A stretch of 64,000 bases of DNA from Mycobacterium sp. OTB74 (GCF_029892685.1 NZ_JARXVD010000020.1:1-64000); one strand, 5' to 3'. Shown: positions 11,683 through 21,390, counted from the stretch's first letter. Translations and numbers: made by a program. The notes: generated from the letters alone by a model not told the origin.

Positions 11683-13531
11683 GACCACCAGTCCCTCGCC
11701 TGGTAAATTCTGGATCGTCAAATAGCGGCAGGTCCGGAATCTGCACGCCAACTTTGGACAACGCGTCCCCAAGCGCGCCCAAACCCGGATGCCGATGCGC
11801 GGCAGTCATTTGATCATGTTCGAGAGCATCACCGTGTCCAGAAGCAATATCAGACATACTGAACAAGGATTCACTGCCTGGCTGGTAATAGTGACTGTGG
11901 TCCTCCCAGAACTTGGCATTGAACCCTGGGACCTCCGCCTTAAACCGCGTCGAGCCAAAACCGTCCATAGCCGGGTCATTCCCGAGCGACACCTGGTTTC
12001 CGGTCAAACCCATGCCAGGGAGTAGGCCTTGCGGGATTTTGCTGAATTGTGGCACAGGGTCACTTGAAGCGTCGCCGACGTATACATGACCTCCATCGAG
12101 ATGAAAATCTGCGGCAGTCCTAGCCAGATCAGTACCCGGACAACCAAGCAGGACAACGTCATTGGCGTGCATATTGTAACCTGCCGCCGCATCGGACACC
12201 GTTGTTGATCCATATGAATGCCCAACGACTGTTAAATGCGAAGGCCCGTCATGAATTGCACTCAACGCATTGACATCCTGCGCCAACAACGAGGCGCCCC
12301 GGTGGGCGAGCGCAGTTTGTCCGACCTCGGGGTCGAGCATGCTATCCGGCGCTTGATAGCCCATCCATGCAATCACAGCAGTGTGATTGTCGTAGTCGGC
12401 CTTGTTCGCCTCGTTAAAGAGATGTGAAGCGTCGGCCGAATCCAACCAGCCTTTTGCCACACTATTTCCAGTTCCTGGAACTACTACCGTCGTATTGGCC
12501 GCCTTGTCCGGGTCACCCATGGCAATGGCTGCGCGTCCCCGCCCATCGAACTTGTCAGGTTCGTAGATCTGCAGGTAACTGGGTGCATTCGTCCGCTTCG
12601 CGGTAACGTCCAACCCCTTCTGCACCTGGCTGGCGTTGTTGTATCTCGTGACATCATTTGGCGACAAGCCATAGTTTTCCGGCTGGGCGGTGACTTGATC
12701 TGCGCACACATGGTGCTCCCGCGCCGCGTTGTTCACCCTGTCAAGATCCTGTTGCAGCACAGCACGATTCGCGGCGTCACGCCCTACCGGTGGTTCGCCT
12801 GATCCCACAGTCGGAACCCCGTTGAGGCCGCCGATCTTGTCGGAGTGGTCTTTGACAAGTTGCTGCTGTTGCGCGGGTGTTAGCGAGTCCCACCACTTCT
12901 TGCCGTCCTTGGGGTCCTTGCTCTCCGGAATCTGCGGCTCGGGGTCCGGCGGCTTCGGAATGGGCCCGTCCTTGTCTCCCGGCCCATGCTTCGGTGGTCC
13001 GAATTTCTGAGTGTTACCGAGCGCGGCATATTCAGCAGTGATGCCGTTGAACCGCTGCCCGCCCTCGGCTTGGACCTTGGTGGTCTTGAGCATGGTGTCC
13101 TGAATTTCCCCCACACCGCTACTGACCAACTTCATCATCAGCGTGCGGTCACCAAGTTTGGTCTCATCGAGCCTGGCTGCGGCCGCCATGAACTTCAACC
13201 TGGTGGTATCCAAGCTCCGCCGTCCCGCCATGACCACGGCAGCTGACTTGTCGATCTCAGCGGTATACCGGTTATCCAGGTCAGCAAGCTTGCCGAACAC
13301 CTCGGCGTGATCCTTGTTGACCCTGGCGTATGCCTCCGACGCGGCGCCCTGCCAACGATCATCGGGAGCCGCTGCCGTGACGGAATCCCGCAATTGCCGA
13401 AACTGTGCGCTCTTGTCGAAACGCTCTCCGCCCTGCGGAGTGCCCCGCCCGTATGTCTCGTAGGCCTGTTTCCAGACCGCGTCAAACGCGTCCTTGAGAC
13501 TCACTACAGCCCCCGCCCCCACAGCTGACAA
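11669..13531 (-). CDS. DUF1023 alpha/beta hydrolase with N-terminal WXG-type helical domain
   Basis: A 620-residue two-part protein like Rv2079. Residues 1 to about 180 are helical and carry DDRWQGAASEAY, a WxG turn typical of type VII secretion helical hairpins. A proline-rich linker (near PIPKPPDPEPQIPES) leads to a DUF1023 alpha/beta hydrolase with the nucleophile elbow VVGHSYGSTT near residue 437 and a late DHSHYY segment offering the catalytic His. The likely activity is an esterase or lipase outside the membrane. The 13531 start is TTG; a GTG at 13504 beginning VSLKDAFDAV is plausible. Lower GC than flanking genes suggests transfer. It forms an operon with the LppJ-like gene. Confidence 0.85.
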   Translation of the reverse strand: MSAVGAGAVVSLKDAFDAVWKQAYETYGRGTPQGGERFDKSAQFRQLRDSVTAAAPDDRWQGAASEAYARVNKDHAEVFGKLADLDNRYTAEIDKSAAVVMAGRRSLDTTRLKFMAAAARLDETKLGDRTLMMKLVSSGVGEIQDTMLKTTKVQAEGGQRFNGITAEYAALGNTQKFGPPKHGPGDKDGPIPKPPDPEPQIPESKDPKDGKKWWDSLTPAQQQQLVKDHSDKIGGLNGVPTVGSGEPPVGRDAANRAVLQQDLDRVNNAAREHHVCADQVTAQPENYGLSPNDVTRYNNASQVQKGLDVTAKRTNAPSYLQIYEPDKFDGRGRAAIAMGDPDKAANTTVVVPGTGNSVAKGWLDSADASHLFNEANKADYDNHTAVIAWMGYQAPDSMLDPEVGQTALAHRGASLLAQDVNALSAIHDGPSHLTVVGHSYGSTTVSDAAAGYNMHANDVVLLGCPGTDLARTAADFHLDGGHVYVGDASSDPVPQFSKIPQGLLPGMGLTGNQVSLGNDPAMDGFGSTRFKAEVPGFNAKFWEDHSHYYQPGSESLFSMSDIASGHGDALEHDQMTAAHRHPGLGALGDALSKVGVQIPDLPLFDDPEFTRRGTGGHEHT

Positions 13532-13594
13532 TCAACCTTAAGTATCCCGCAGGTTCACCAGCGTTCAGGACAGAACTTTGGTTTGGAGTCCGCC

Positions 13595-15265
13595 TCAACC
13601 CGCCCGGGCCACCGTCAGCTTCTGCATGTCCGCGAGCCCCTGTTCCTGGGCGTCTCGCAAGAACGCCGGCAGTGGCGCCCGCAACTCCGGCAGTACCTGG
13701 TGGTCCAATAGCCCTTGCAGCGCGGCCTGTTTCGCGCTTCGTCCGGCCAGATTCTCCAATTCATGCGCACCGGAAGGTGTTTCGTAGTCGTACAGCTCGT
13801 AATTGATGGGTCGGGCGGTGTCGATGTCCATGCCACCGCGTTTCCAGTACGAGTACATGCCGAACTTGGCGTCCGGGGTCCGTACCGCGACGATGTGGCT
13901 GGGCGCCGATGTCGGAATCTCCGTCGACGCTGGACCACCACCGAAAATCTTCTGCACCACAGGCGATTTCATCAGTGTTGCCATCTCCTCGACCGACATA
14001 TCGTCGGTTGCGTGCGCAATCCAGGGTCGACCAGCGGCTGCGGGGTTGGCAGCGATCGCCGCAATGTCGCCGCGGGCCTGAAGGTAGGTAAACCGTCCTT
14101 CGGTGCGCCAGCCGTTGCCACCCGTAGCGATGGCCAACAGCAGCGGCGCGATGTCCGCGCTGGAGGTCAGCTGCTGGCGCGCCGCACCCGGTTTCGGCGT
14201 CAACCGGCCTGACGGGTCGTGGATGTACAACGGCACGCGGATGGACTCTTCGTAAATGGCCGCGCCCTTGCCGCGCAGGCCATGCGACCCGGCGTATTCG
14301 CCGTGGTCTGAGGTGAATACGACGATGGTGTCGCGTTCGACATCCGGGCGCGACGCCAGAGTGGTCAGGACGCGACCGATCTGCGCGTCGACCTGTTGCT
14401 GCAGCCACAGATACATGTCCAGACACCGCGCCCACTGCACCGCCATGTCCGGACCGGAGTAGGGCACCGCGCCGGTCATCAGCGGCGACATGAAGTTCAT
14501 GTAGTCGATCTGCAACTGCGGTTTGCCATGCCGGCGCATGTCCTCAGGCGTCTCGAAATTGACCGGTGTCGTCAAGAACTGATGCGGAACATTATCCGGC
14601 AGTGGGTTTTTGGGCCACCAACAAATGTCGTGTGGGTTGACCAGCGACACCGTCACGCACCACGGCCCAGTGCCGGAGTGTTCGGCGAACCAGCCGTCGA
14701 ATTGGTCGACGATGGTGTGGTCGACCTCGAGCCCCTGGTTTGGCGCGCCGTTGGGTGACGGATAGGTGCCACCTGAAAATCCATGTGCGTCAAGGCCATC
14801 CGGCGTGGTATCGGCAAGGTGACCGAGGTGCCATTTGCCCCACCACCAGGTCTGGTAGCCCTGCTCGCGCAGCATTGTGCCCCAGGTGGGAAAGCGTGGC
14901 GCCAAGGTCGATTCTGTAGGCCCCTCACCGGTGTAGAGGCAGCCGGTCTGGTGCGAATACAAGCCGGTGGTCAGCACACCCCGCGACGGCACACACATGT
15001 TGGACGCGGTGTAGTGCGCGTCGAATGACACGCTGCGCTGCCGCAGCTGGTCCAAGTTGGGCAGCAGTTCGCCCAATTGCTTGGCATCGGGAAACCACTG
15101 GGGGCTGCGCATCTGGTCGACGATGATCACCAAGATGTTCGGTTTAGCTGCGCCGTGCCGGTCCCCCAACCTGCTCAGCAGCTGATATCCGCCGAAACCC
15201 GCGGCTGCCGCGCCTGCGGCAACCGCACTGCCTTTGAGAACCGCGCGCCGGTCGATGTCCGCCAT
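13595..15265 (-). CDS. Tat-exported sulfatase (alkaline phosphatase superfamily)
   Basis: A 556-residue arylsulfatase-type enzyme. The N-terminus DRRAVLKG followed by an alanine/glycine-rich hydrophobic stretch is a twin-arginine signal. The metal site begins ILVIIVDQMR, and the activation motif CVPSRGVLTTG is the C-x-P-S-R core whose cysteine is converted to formylglycine, so a formylglycine-generating enzyme must act before export. TSDHGEYAGSHG provides further metal ligands. The substrate is unknown (aryl, alkyl or carbohydrate sulfate). It lies 131 bases downstream of the flavoprotein/HEAT gene on the same strand and has its own candidate -10 six bases before the ATG. The neighbourhood suggests sulfur acquisition. 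Confidence 0.9.
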   Translation of the reverse strand: MADIDRRAVLKGSAVAAGAAAAGFGGYQLLSRLGDRHGAAKPNILVIIVDQMRSPQWFPDAKQLGELLPNLDQLRQRSVSFDAHYTASNMCVPSRGVLTTGLYSHQTGCLYTGEGPTESTLAPRFPTWGTMLREQGYQTWWWGKWHLGHLADTTPDGLDAHGFSGGTYPSPNGAPNQGLEVDHTIVDQFDGWFAEHSGTGPWCVTVSLVNPHDICWWPKNPLPDNVPHQFLTTPVNFETPEDMRRHGKPQLQIDYMNFMSPLMTGAVPYSGPDMAVQWARCLDMYLWLQQQVDAQIGRVLTTLASRPDVERDTIVVFTSDHGEYAGSHGLRGKGAAIYEESIRVPLYIHDPSGRLTPKPGAARQQLTSSADIAPLLLAIATGGNGWRTEGRFTYLQARGDIAAIAANPAAAGRPWIAHATDDMSVEEMATLMKSPVVQKIFGGGPASTEIPTSAPSHIVAVRTPDAKFGMYSYWKRGGMDIDTARPINYELYDYETPSGAHELENLAGRSAKQAALQGLLDHQVLPELRAPLPAFLRDAQEQGLADMQKLTVARAG

Positions 15266-15271
15266 GACCCC

Positions 15272-15277
15272 ACACTA
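15272..15277 (-). promoter_or_regulatory. Putative -10 element of the sulfatase gene
   Basis: TAGTGT on the minus strand fits TANNNT and ends six bases before the sulfatase ATG. This suggests a leaderless or nearly leaderless transcript separate from the operon upstream. Confidence 0.4.
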
Positions 15278-15396
15278 GGAGCTCATGCTGGGAATCGGGC
15301 CGATTAGGCCCTTCGCCCAGCTCAACAGGACCACCGAAACGACGTCGATGGTGTGGATTTCACCGATTTCGCGCCATCAACCGTAGTTTCGACCAC

Positions 15397-18084
15397 TCAG
15401 GGGACGGCCAGCGCGTGCCGCGCGTACGCCCGAACGTCGGCGTCGCCGTCGTTCAAGGCAAGATCCAGCGCCTGACGTGCGGCTTCCTCAGATGAGGCCC
15501 ACCGGGTCAGACTCAGCACCGCTGCCTTACGTACGTCGAGGTGCGGGTCGCTGAGGGCTTGTGCCAACGGCTCCACCGCCACCGACGCCGAGGCACCGGA
15601 CAACGCCCGGACCGCCCCCTGACGTAGCTGCCACGCCGACTCCCGCAGTGCGCGTTGGACTTCCGGTACATCGTCCACCGCACATCCGACAGCGGCCAGT
15701 GCCGCCAAGGCTGCGGCCCGCACCAGCGGGTCCCGGTCAGAGAGCAGACGACGCACGGTGGCCGCGCCGGCCCGTAAGGTGGCCAGGCCATTGCTGGCTG
15801 CGATCCGCACCTCGCGGTTATCATCGGCAGCGGCTGCCGCAACCCCGTCCACATCGTCGACAGATACCAGGGCCCGTACTGCCTCGATACGCACCCGGTG
15901 GTCCGAATCATCCAGTGCTGCACGATAAGCCGCCGCCGATCCCACCCGCCGCGCACTCAGCACATACAGCGTCGCGGCCCGCACCACCGGATCGGGCGAA
16001 TCCACCAACGGGGCAGCAAGAACAGGCTCGGGCAGCACCTCAACCAGCTCCCGCAACGCGTTTGCCGCCTCCGAACGCACCGCGCTGTCCTCGTCCCCCA
16101 GGGCCGAAACCAGCGGTGGCTGATAGCCCTCGGGCAGGTTTTCCACCAAAGAGGCCACTGCGGCACGGCGCACGCCGGCGTCCGTGTCGATCAGGAATCC
16201 TGCCAGATCCTCCAGCGTGGGCTCCTCCAGTGCCACCACGGCAGCGATGCGCGGTGACGGCGGAGTGGTCGGCTCGGCCGAACGCAGCCGCGAGCCCGCA
16301 GTCGTGGGGGCCTTACCGCCGATCAGATCGGGCTGATGCAGGTGCTGCACGGCGTGATCCGATGGCAGATGGTCCAGATCCGGCACCGGCACGAAATACG
16401 GTGCGACGGGCCGCTTCAAGAACTGCATCTCACCATCGGCACCCTTGCGCAGGTTCAGGTGGTAACGCCACTGTTCATCGTCACGCACAGGCATGTCGGC
16501 GCGTTCGTGATACAAACCCCACCGCGACTCGGTGCGAGTCAACGACGACCGGGCAGCCATCTCGGCACAGTCCCTGATGAACGACACCTCGACAGTCCGC
16601 ATCAGCTCGTGCGGTGTGCGGGCACCCATCTGCTCGATTTCCTCGGCCATCCGCTCGAAAGTCCGCACCGCGATGGACAACTTGCTGGCTGTCTTAGGCG
16701 GAGCCACATAGTCATTCACGAACCGACGCAGCTTGTATTCGACCTGAGGCTGCGGCGCTCCGTCCGGGTGCCGCAGCGGCCGGTAGATCAGCTCGTGCGC
16801 GTCCCGCAGTTGATCTGCCGGCAATTCAATAGGAGCCGCAACGGATTCCAGCGTGGACGCCGCATGCTCACCGGCCAAATCGCCGTAGACGAACGCACCA
16901 ATCATGTAGTTGTGCGGGACGCAGGCCATGTCACCGGCGGCATACAACCCGGGCACCGTGGTTCGAGCGTGCTCGTCGACCCACACGCCGGACGCGGAAT
17001 GTCCACTGCACAAACCGATCTCGGAGATGTGCATCTCGATGTCGTGCGTGCGGTAGTCGTGACCACGATTTGCGTGGAAGGTGCCGCGGGTCGGTCGCTC
17101 GGTGGTGTGCAGGATGCCTTCGATCGCGGTCAGCGTCTCGTCCGGCAGGTGGCTGAGCTTCAGATAGATCGGACCGCGGGCCGACACGATCTCGCTTTTG
17201 ACTTCGGCCATCATCTGCCCCGACCAGTAGTCCGAGTCGACGAACCGCTCCCCCAGCGCGTTGACCTGGTATCCGCCAAAGGGATTGGCGACGTACGCGC
17301 ACGCCGGACCGTTGTAGTCCTTGATCAGTGGGTTCACCTGGAAGCATTCGATGCCGGACAGTTCCGCGCCGGCGTGATACGCCATCGAGTATCCGTCACC
17401 GGCGTTGCACGGGTTCTCGTAGGTGCCGTAGAGATAGCCCGACGCGGGCAGACCCAGCCGTCCGCTGGCCCCGGTGGCCAGGATCACGGCTTTGGCCGCC
17501 ACCGTCACGAATTCCCCAGTGCGCGTGTTGAATGCGGCTGCCCCTACTGCCCTGCCATTATCGGTGAGTACGCGCACCGGCATCAACCGGTTCTCGATGC
17601 GGATCTTCTCGCGCATCGACCGCTGCCGCAGCACGCGGTACAGCGCCTTCTTGACGTCCTTGCCCTCCGGCATGGGCAGCACGTATGAACCAGAGCGGTG
17701 CACCCGACGCACCGCATACTCGCCGTGCTCGTCCTTCTCGAACTTGACCCCGTACCGCTCCAGGCGCTGCACCATGGCAAATCCGCGGGTGGCGGTCTGA
17801 TAAATGTTGCGCTGGTTGACGATTCCGTCGTTGGCTCGGGTGATCTCCGCGACGTAGTCCTCCGGAGTGGCCTTGCCCGGAACGACGGCGTTGTTCACGC
17901 CGTCCATACCCATAGCCAACGCACCGGAATGCCGAACGTGCGCCTTCTCCAACAACAGCACCTGTGCACCGTTCTCTGCGGCGGTCAACGCCGCCATGGT
18001 GCCCGCGGTGCCACCACCGATGACAAGAACGTCACAGTCCAGGCGGATGGCATCGGCGATGTCAGGTATCTGCACAGTGCTCAT
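15397..18084 (-). CDS. FAD-dependent oxidoreductase (AprA/fumarate-reductase-like) fused to HEAT repeats
   Basis: An 895-residue fusion. Residues 1 to about 600 form a flavoprotein of the succinate dehydrogenase/fumarate reductase/APS reductase family: VLVIGGGTAGTMAAL binds FAD near residue 20, the LLLEKA strand follows, and a C-terminal GLYAAGDMACVPH segment closes the FAD site. Residues from about 615 hold roughly eight HEAT-like helical repeats (for example VRRAAVASLVENL, VRSEAANALREL, VRKAAVLSLTRW). The start overlaps the ATPase gene by four bases. With the ferredoxin six genes up, it resembles an AprA/AprB pair, but no sulfur substrate is proven. HEAT repeats probably dock a partner protein. 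It is the last gene of a six-gene operon. Confidence 0.9.
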   Translation of the reverse strand: MSTVQIPDIADAIRLDCDVLVIGGGTAGTMAALTAAENGAQVLLLEKAHVRHSGALAMGMDGVNNAVVPGKATPEDYVAEITRANDGIVNQRNIYQTATRGFAMVQRLERYGVKFEKDEHGEYAVRRVHRSGSYVLPMPEGKDVKKALYRVLRQRSMREKIRIENRLMPVRVLTDNGRAVGAAAFNTRTGEFVTVAAKAVILATGASGRLGLPASGYLYGTYENPCNAGDGYSMAYHAGAELSGIECFQVNPLIKDYNGPACAYVANPFGGYQVNALGERFVDSDYWSGQMMAEVKSEIVSARGPIYLKLSHLPDETLTAIEGILHTTERPTRGTFHANRGHDYRTHDIEMHISEIGLCSGHSASGVWVDEHARTTVPGLYAAGDMACVPHNYMIGAFVYGDLAGEHAASTLESVAAPIELPADQLRDAHELIYRPLRHPDGAPQPQVEYKLRRFVNDYVAPPKTASKLSIAVRTFERMAEEIEQMGARTPHELMRTVEVSFIRDCAEMAARSSLTRTESRWGLYHERADMPVRDDEQWRYHLNLRKGADGEMQFLKRPVAPYFVPVPDLDHLPSDHAVQHLHQPDLIGGKAPTTAGSRLRSAEPTTPPSPRIAAVVALEEPTLEDLAGFLIDTDAGVRRAAVASLVENLPEGYQPPLVSALGDEDSAVRSEAANALRELVEVLPEPVLAAPLVDSPDPVVRAATLYVLSARRVGSAAAYRAALDDSDHRVRIEAVRALVSVDDVDGVAAAAADDNREVRIAASNGLATLRAGAATVRRLLSDRDPLVRAAALAALAAVGCAVDDVPEVQRALRESAWQLRQGAVRALSGASASVAVEPLAQALSDPHLDVRKAAVLSLTRWASSEEAARQALDLALNDGDADVRAYARHALAVP

Positions 18085-18824
18085 TGGTGAAGTGCTCCAA
18101 GGATTTCGGCCCGCAGGTCGGTGCGGGAGACATCAGGGTCACGGGGATTCGGAACGTCCAGCAGGGCTCGTAGCGGTTGTCCGGCACGCCCTAGAACGGC
18201 TACCCGGTCCCCCAACGTCAGCGCTTCGTCGACATCGTGAGTAACGAACACGACTGTCGTCGGGTGGGCCTGCCAGGTCTGAATCAGCAAGTGCTGCATT
18301 GCGGCTCGAGTCTTGGCATCAAGTGCGGCGAAGGGCTCGTCCATCATCACCGCTCGCGGTGCGCCGGCCAGCCCCCGGGCTAACTGCACCCTTTGTCGCA
18401 TACCGCCGGACAGGTTCTTCGGTAGGAAGTCGGCGAAACCATTCAAGCCGACCTCGTCGATCCAGCGGTCGGCCCGCTCTCGGCGCCCGGTCTTCGGTTC
18501 ACCCCGCAGCTTGAGTGCCAGTTCGATGTTGGACCGCACAGTGCGCCACGGCAACAGTGCACTGTCCTGGAACACCATGCCCCGATCGCGTGAGGTGGTG
18601 GTGACCCGCGACCCATCTGCCAGCACCTTCCCGTAATCTGGTTTGAGCAGCCCGGCCAGCGCACGTAGCACCGTGGACTTGCCGCAACCGGACGGCCCGG
18701 TCAGTACCAGAATCTCTCCGGGCTGCACGGTCAGGCTGAGCCCGTCGACCACCGGGACTCCGGTGTAGGACAACCGAACTCGGTCGAGCTCCAGTTGCAA
18801 TCCAGCTGTCAGGGTGGTCGTCAT
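18081..18824 (-). CDS. ABC transporter ATPase (SsuB/TauB type)
   Basis: A 247-residue nucleotide-binding subunit: Walker A GPSGCGKST near residue 42, signature NLSGGMRQR, Walker B AVMMDEPFAALD and the switch VTHDVDEA. These are typical of nitrate/sulfonate/taurine importers. The ATG at 18824 is preferred over one 16 codons upstream because AGGAG lies nine bases before it, in the 28-base gap after the permease. The stop overlaps the flavoprotein start. It pairs with the permease and lipoprotein immediately upstream to make one importer. Confidence 0.92.
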   Translation of the reverse strand: MTTTLTAGLQLELDRVRLSYTGVPVVDGLSLTVQPGEILVLTGPSGCGKSTVLRALAGLLKPDYGKVLADGSRVTTTSRDRGMVFQDSALLPWRTVRSNIELALKLRGEPKTGRRERADRWIDEVGLNGFADFLPKNLSGGMRQRVQLARGLAGAPRAVMMDEPFAALDAKTRAAMQHLLIQTWQAHPTTVVFVTHDVDEALTLGDRVAVLGRAGQPLRALLDVPNPRDPDVSRTDLRAEILGALHQ

Positions 18825-18852
18825 CGGCGCACTCTCCTCTTCGCGCAAGCGC

Positions 18853-19725
18853 TCATCGGGCGTTCTCCTCACCGCGCGGCAGCCATCGAGTGAGCCGGCG
18901 GCCGATCAGTTCCACCGCCGCCGAGGTTCCGAATCCCAGCGCACCGATGGTGATGATGCCGACGAAGACGCTCGGATAGTCCAGCACTGTGTAGGCCTGC
19001 CAGGTGCGATAGCCAACGCCAAGCCTGCCGGAGATCATCTCGGCCGACACCACACAGATCCAGGCCACACCCATACCGACCGACAACCCACCGAACAGTC
19101 CCGGCAGCACACCTGGAAAGACGACTTGCCGCAGCACATCCCAGCGGCCGCCACCGAGGGTACGCACCGAGTCCTCCCACAGTGTCGGCAGTGCGCGCAC
19201 AGCGTGCCGGGTGCTCACCATGATCGGGAAGAACGCCGCCAGGAAGGTGATGAACACGATCCCGGCCTCGTCAGTCGGAAACAGCAGGATAGCTACCGGG
19301 ACCAGCGCGATCGCGGGAATGGGCCGGGCCAGTTCAGTCAAGGGGCCGACGATGTCGGCGAACAACCGTGATCGCCCCAGCGCGATCCCCACAGCCGCAC
19401 CGACTACGGCCGCCAGCCCGAAGCCGCTGACGATCCGCACCACCGACTGCGTAAGGTCAAGCCAGTACTGCGAAGTACCCACGCGTTCAACGAACTTCGC
19501 GCCGATCTGGGTGACTGTTGGCAAGGTGTCAAAACGCAGCCACAAGCGCACATGCCCGGCGGTCAGTACCTGCCAGATACCTACGGCGGCGAGGACCGAT
19601 GTGGCCTGGATGGCGCGGCTGCGCCATCTTGGTGCGAGCCGGCGCAGAGTATCGGCAGGTGCAGTCGCGTTCACCGGTGCCGGAATGACGACGCAGACGT
19701 CGCCCGGGTGACTGACGGCGGTCAT
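18853..19725 (-). CDS. ABC transporter permease (SsuC/TauC type)
   Basis: A 290-residue inner-membrane subunit with about six helices and the BPD-transport EAA-like loop containing TLGGGRWDVLRQVVFPGVLPG, where the ATPase docks. The ATG at 19725 overlaps the lipoprotein gene stop by four bases (ATGA), which decides the start against a longer reading to 19998. The architecture matches sulfonate/taurine/nitrate importers; specificity cannot be read from the sequence. Confidence 0.92.
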   Translation of the reverse strand: MTAVSHPGDVCVVIPAPVNATAPADTLRRLAPRWRSRAIQATSVLAAVGIWQVLTAGHVRLWLRFDTLPTVTQIGAKFVERVGTSQYWLDLTQSVVRIVSGFGLAAVVGAAVGIALGRSRLFADIVGPLTELARPIPAIALVPVAILLFPTDEAGIVFITFLAAFFPIMVSTRHAVRALPTLWEDSVRTLGGGRWDVLRQVVFPGVLPGLFGGLSVGMGVAWICVVSAEMISGRLGVGYRTWQAYTVLDYPSVFVGIITIGALGFGTSAAVELIGRRLTRWLPRGEENAR

Positions 19726-21143
19726 GCCACACCCGCCAGCGCCTGTTGATAGCTGACCTCGGTCGCACCCGGATGTGTCGCGACGTAACCTTTTGCGCCC
19801 GCCGGGGTGTCGAAGGGGACGAACTCGCTGCCCTGCTGCACCCATACCGATTTGTCTGCCAGCCAACGGGTTCCGAGCTGGGCGTCGGGAACGTATGCGG
19901 CCCGAACCTTGGCACCCTTGGCGTTGGCCGCGCGAATTGCCCTGAGCAGGCATGTCGGATTGGCCGCCGGCTGAGTGGTGCTCGCGCCGTCCAGCCACAG
20001 TTCACTGGCCAGGGCCGCGTTGTCGATCGGCGCGTTGCACACCGGGTCGGTGCCGCCCAGCGCCGACGGATTGGATACCCGGGCCAACTCCGCGTTGTAA
20101 TCGCGACTCCGGGTGCCGTAGGCGGTCCGCAGTGGCCCGTCCTGGACAAAGCCGGCGACGTCCAAATCAGCGAAGTCGCCGATCGACTTCAGATATGGCA
20201 CATCGCTTTTCAGCGCATTGACCAGGGAAGGCTTGAGCGTCGGATCAAACGACGTGCCGCCCGGACCGTTGTACAGGTAAACCACTTCCTGCGGCAGCCC
20301 ACTGTTGTCTGCGACGATGCGGGCGGCCTCGAGTGGCTTCTGGTTCAGAAAATCAGTGGCATCCAACTGAGCCTGCAGGAAGGCGTCCAGGACTTCCGGA
20401 TGGGCCGCTACATAGGCCCGCCGGGCCACCACGCCGTGCAGTGTCGGGTAATCGAGGTCGGCGCCGTCATAAAGCAGCTTAGCCTTGTTCTGGAAAACCA
20501 GCAGCCCCGGCCAGGCCACGAACTGCGAAAGTGCCTTCACCTGATCGGATTCCAGTGCCGATGCGCCGATCTGTGGCTGCTGATTGAGCACCTCGACACC
20601 GGTCTTGGGGTCGAGGCCGGCCTTTGACAGCGCGCGGACCAGGGTGCCGTGTCCGGCCGAACCGACGCTGGCCGACACCTTTTGCCCGGTCAGATCGGTA
20701 AGTGTCTGGGCTGACGAATTCGGTGCCACCACAACCATGTTCAGCGCGCCCTTGGGATTGTAGCCCGTGACCGAGACCAGTTCGGTCTTGGCGCGTTCGT
20801 TGGCCTGCGTCTTGGATCCGTTGATCAGCAGCGGGTAATCACCCATGGAGCCGATGTCGATCTTCTCGGCGACCATCTGGGCGGTGATCGGCGCTCCGGT
20901 GTCGTAGTCCTGCCACTCGACGTGGTACTTGGTGCCGGTCTTGGCAGTGATGTCGCCGAGTCGGTGTTCGAGATATCCCTGTGCGCGCAGCAAGGTTCCG
21001 GCGGTGACGGTGTTGATGGTCTTGGACTGGTAACCCACAACTACGTTGACGACGTCGGCGTTGTCGGATGTCGACTCCAGCGAGCACCCACTGGCGGCTA
21101 CGACGAGTGTTGCGGCCAAGGCGAAGAACCGGGTGGATTTCAT
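19722..21143 (-). CDS. ABC transporter substrate-binding lipoprotein, unusually long
   Basis: A 473-residue secreted lipoprotein: MKSTRFFALAATLVVAASGC ends in a canonical lipobox (ASGC), so the Cys at residue 20 is lipidated. The body resembles SsuA/NMT1-type binding proteins, with VGYQSKTINT at the first strand, IDIGSMGDYPLL in the ligand cleft and KVSASVGSAGHGTLVRALS in the hinge. Such proteins are usually near 320-340 residues. The extra C-terminal ~130 residues, starting around DVAGFVQDGPL and containing two paired cysteines (DPVCNAP, PTCLLRAI), are unusual. The ATG at 21143 is fixed by the signal peptide. It follows the ferredoxin by 16 bases. Confidence 0.9.
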   Translation of the reverse strand: MKSTRFFALAATLVVAASGCSLESTSDNADVVNVVVGYQSKTINTVTAGTLLRAQGYLEHRLGDITAKTGTKYHVEWQDYDTGAPITAQMVAEKIDIGSMGDYPLLINGSKTQANERAKTELVSVTGYNPKGALNMVVVAPNSSAQTLTDLTGQKVSASVGSAGHGTLVRALSKAGLDPKTGVEVLNQQPQIGASALESDQVKALSQFVAWPGLLVFQNKAKLLYDGADLDYPTLHGVVARRAYVAAHPEVLDAFLQAQLDATDFLNQKPLEAARIVADNSGLPQEVVYLYNGPGGTSFDPTLKPSLVNALKSDVPYLKSIGDFADLDVAGFVQDGPLRTAYGTRSRDYNAELARVSNPSALGGTDPVCNAPIDNAALASELWLDGASTTQPAANPTCLLRAIRAANAKGAKVRAAYVPDAQLGTRWLADKSVWVQQGSEFVPFDTPAGAKGYVATHPGATEVSYQQALAGVA

Positions 21144-21159
21144 GGTCTTCCTATCGGAG

Positions 21160-21390
21160 CTATCGGATGAGGTATGGCATGTTGACGGAGACGGCGCCCG
21201 TGGGACAGCGCGCCGCACACGGGCCGCAGTACCAGCACTCATCGACGTGCATGTACGCCTTGCCGTCGTCCGGATTGATCGCCAAAGAGTCGAGCGGGCA
21301 GATGTCGACACACAACGTGCAGCCTTCGATACAGAGCGACTCGTCGATGGTGACGGGCACATCGGCGCGTTGGTTGTTGACCAGCGTCAT
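21160..21390 (-). CDS. 2[4Fe-4S] ferredoxin, AprB-like
   Basis: A 76-residue ferredoxin with two complete cluster motifs: CIEGCTLCVDICP and CWYCGPCAARCP. It is short, with no membrane segment. The combination with an AprA/FrdA-like flavoprotein in the same operon suggests it carries electrons to or from the FAD, as AprB does for AprA. The ATG overlaps the GntR stop by four bases, so it is made together with the regulator. Confidence 0.93.
   Translation of the reverse strand: MTLVNNQRADVPVTIDESLCIEGCTLCVDICPLDSLAINPDDGKAYMHVDECWYCGPCAARCPTGAVSVNMPYLIR

Noticed and set aside
11789..12025. Small plus-strand gene inside the DUF1023 region
   Set aside because: Antisense to a conserved hydrolase domain, with no family resemblance.
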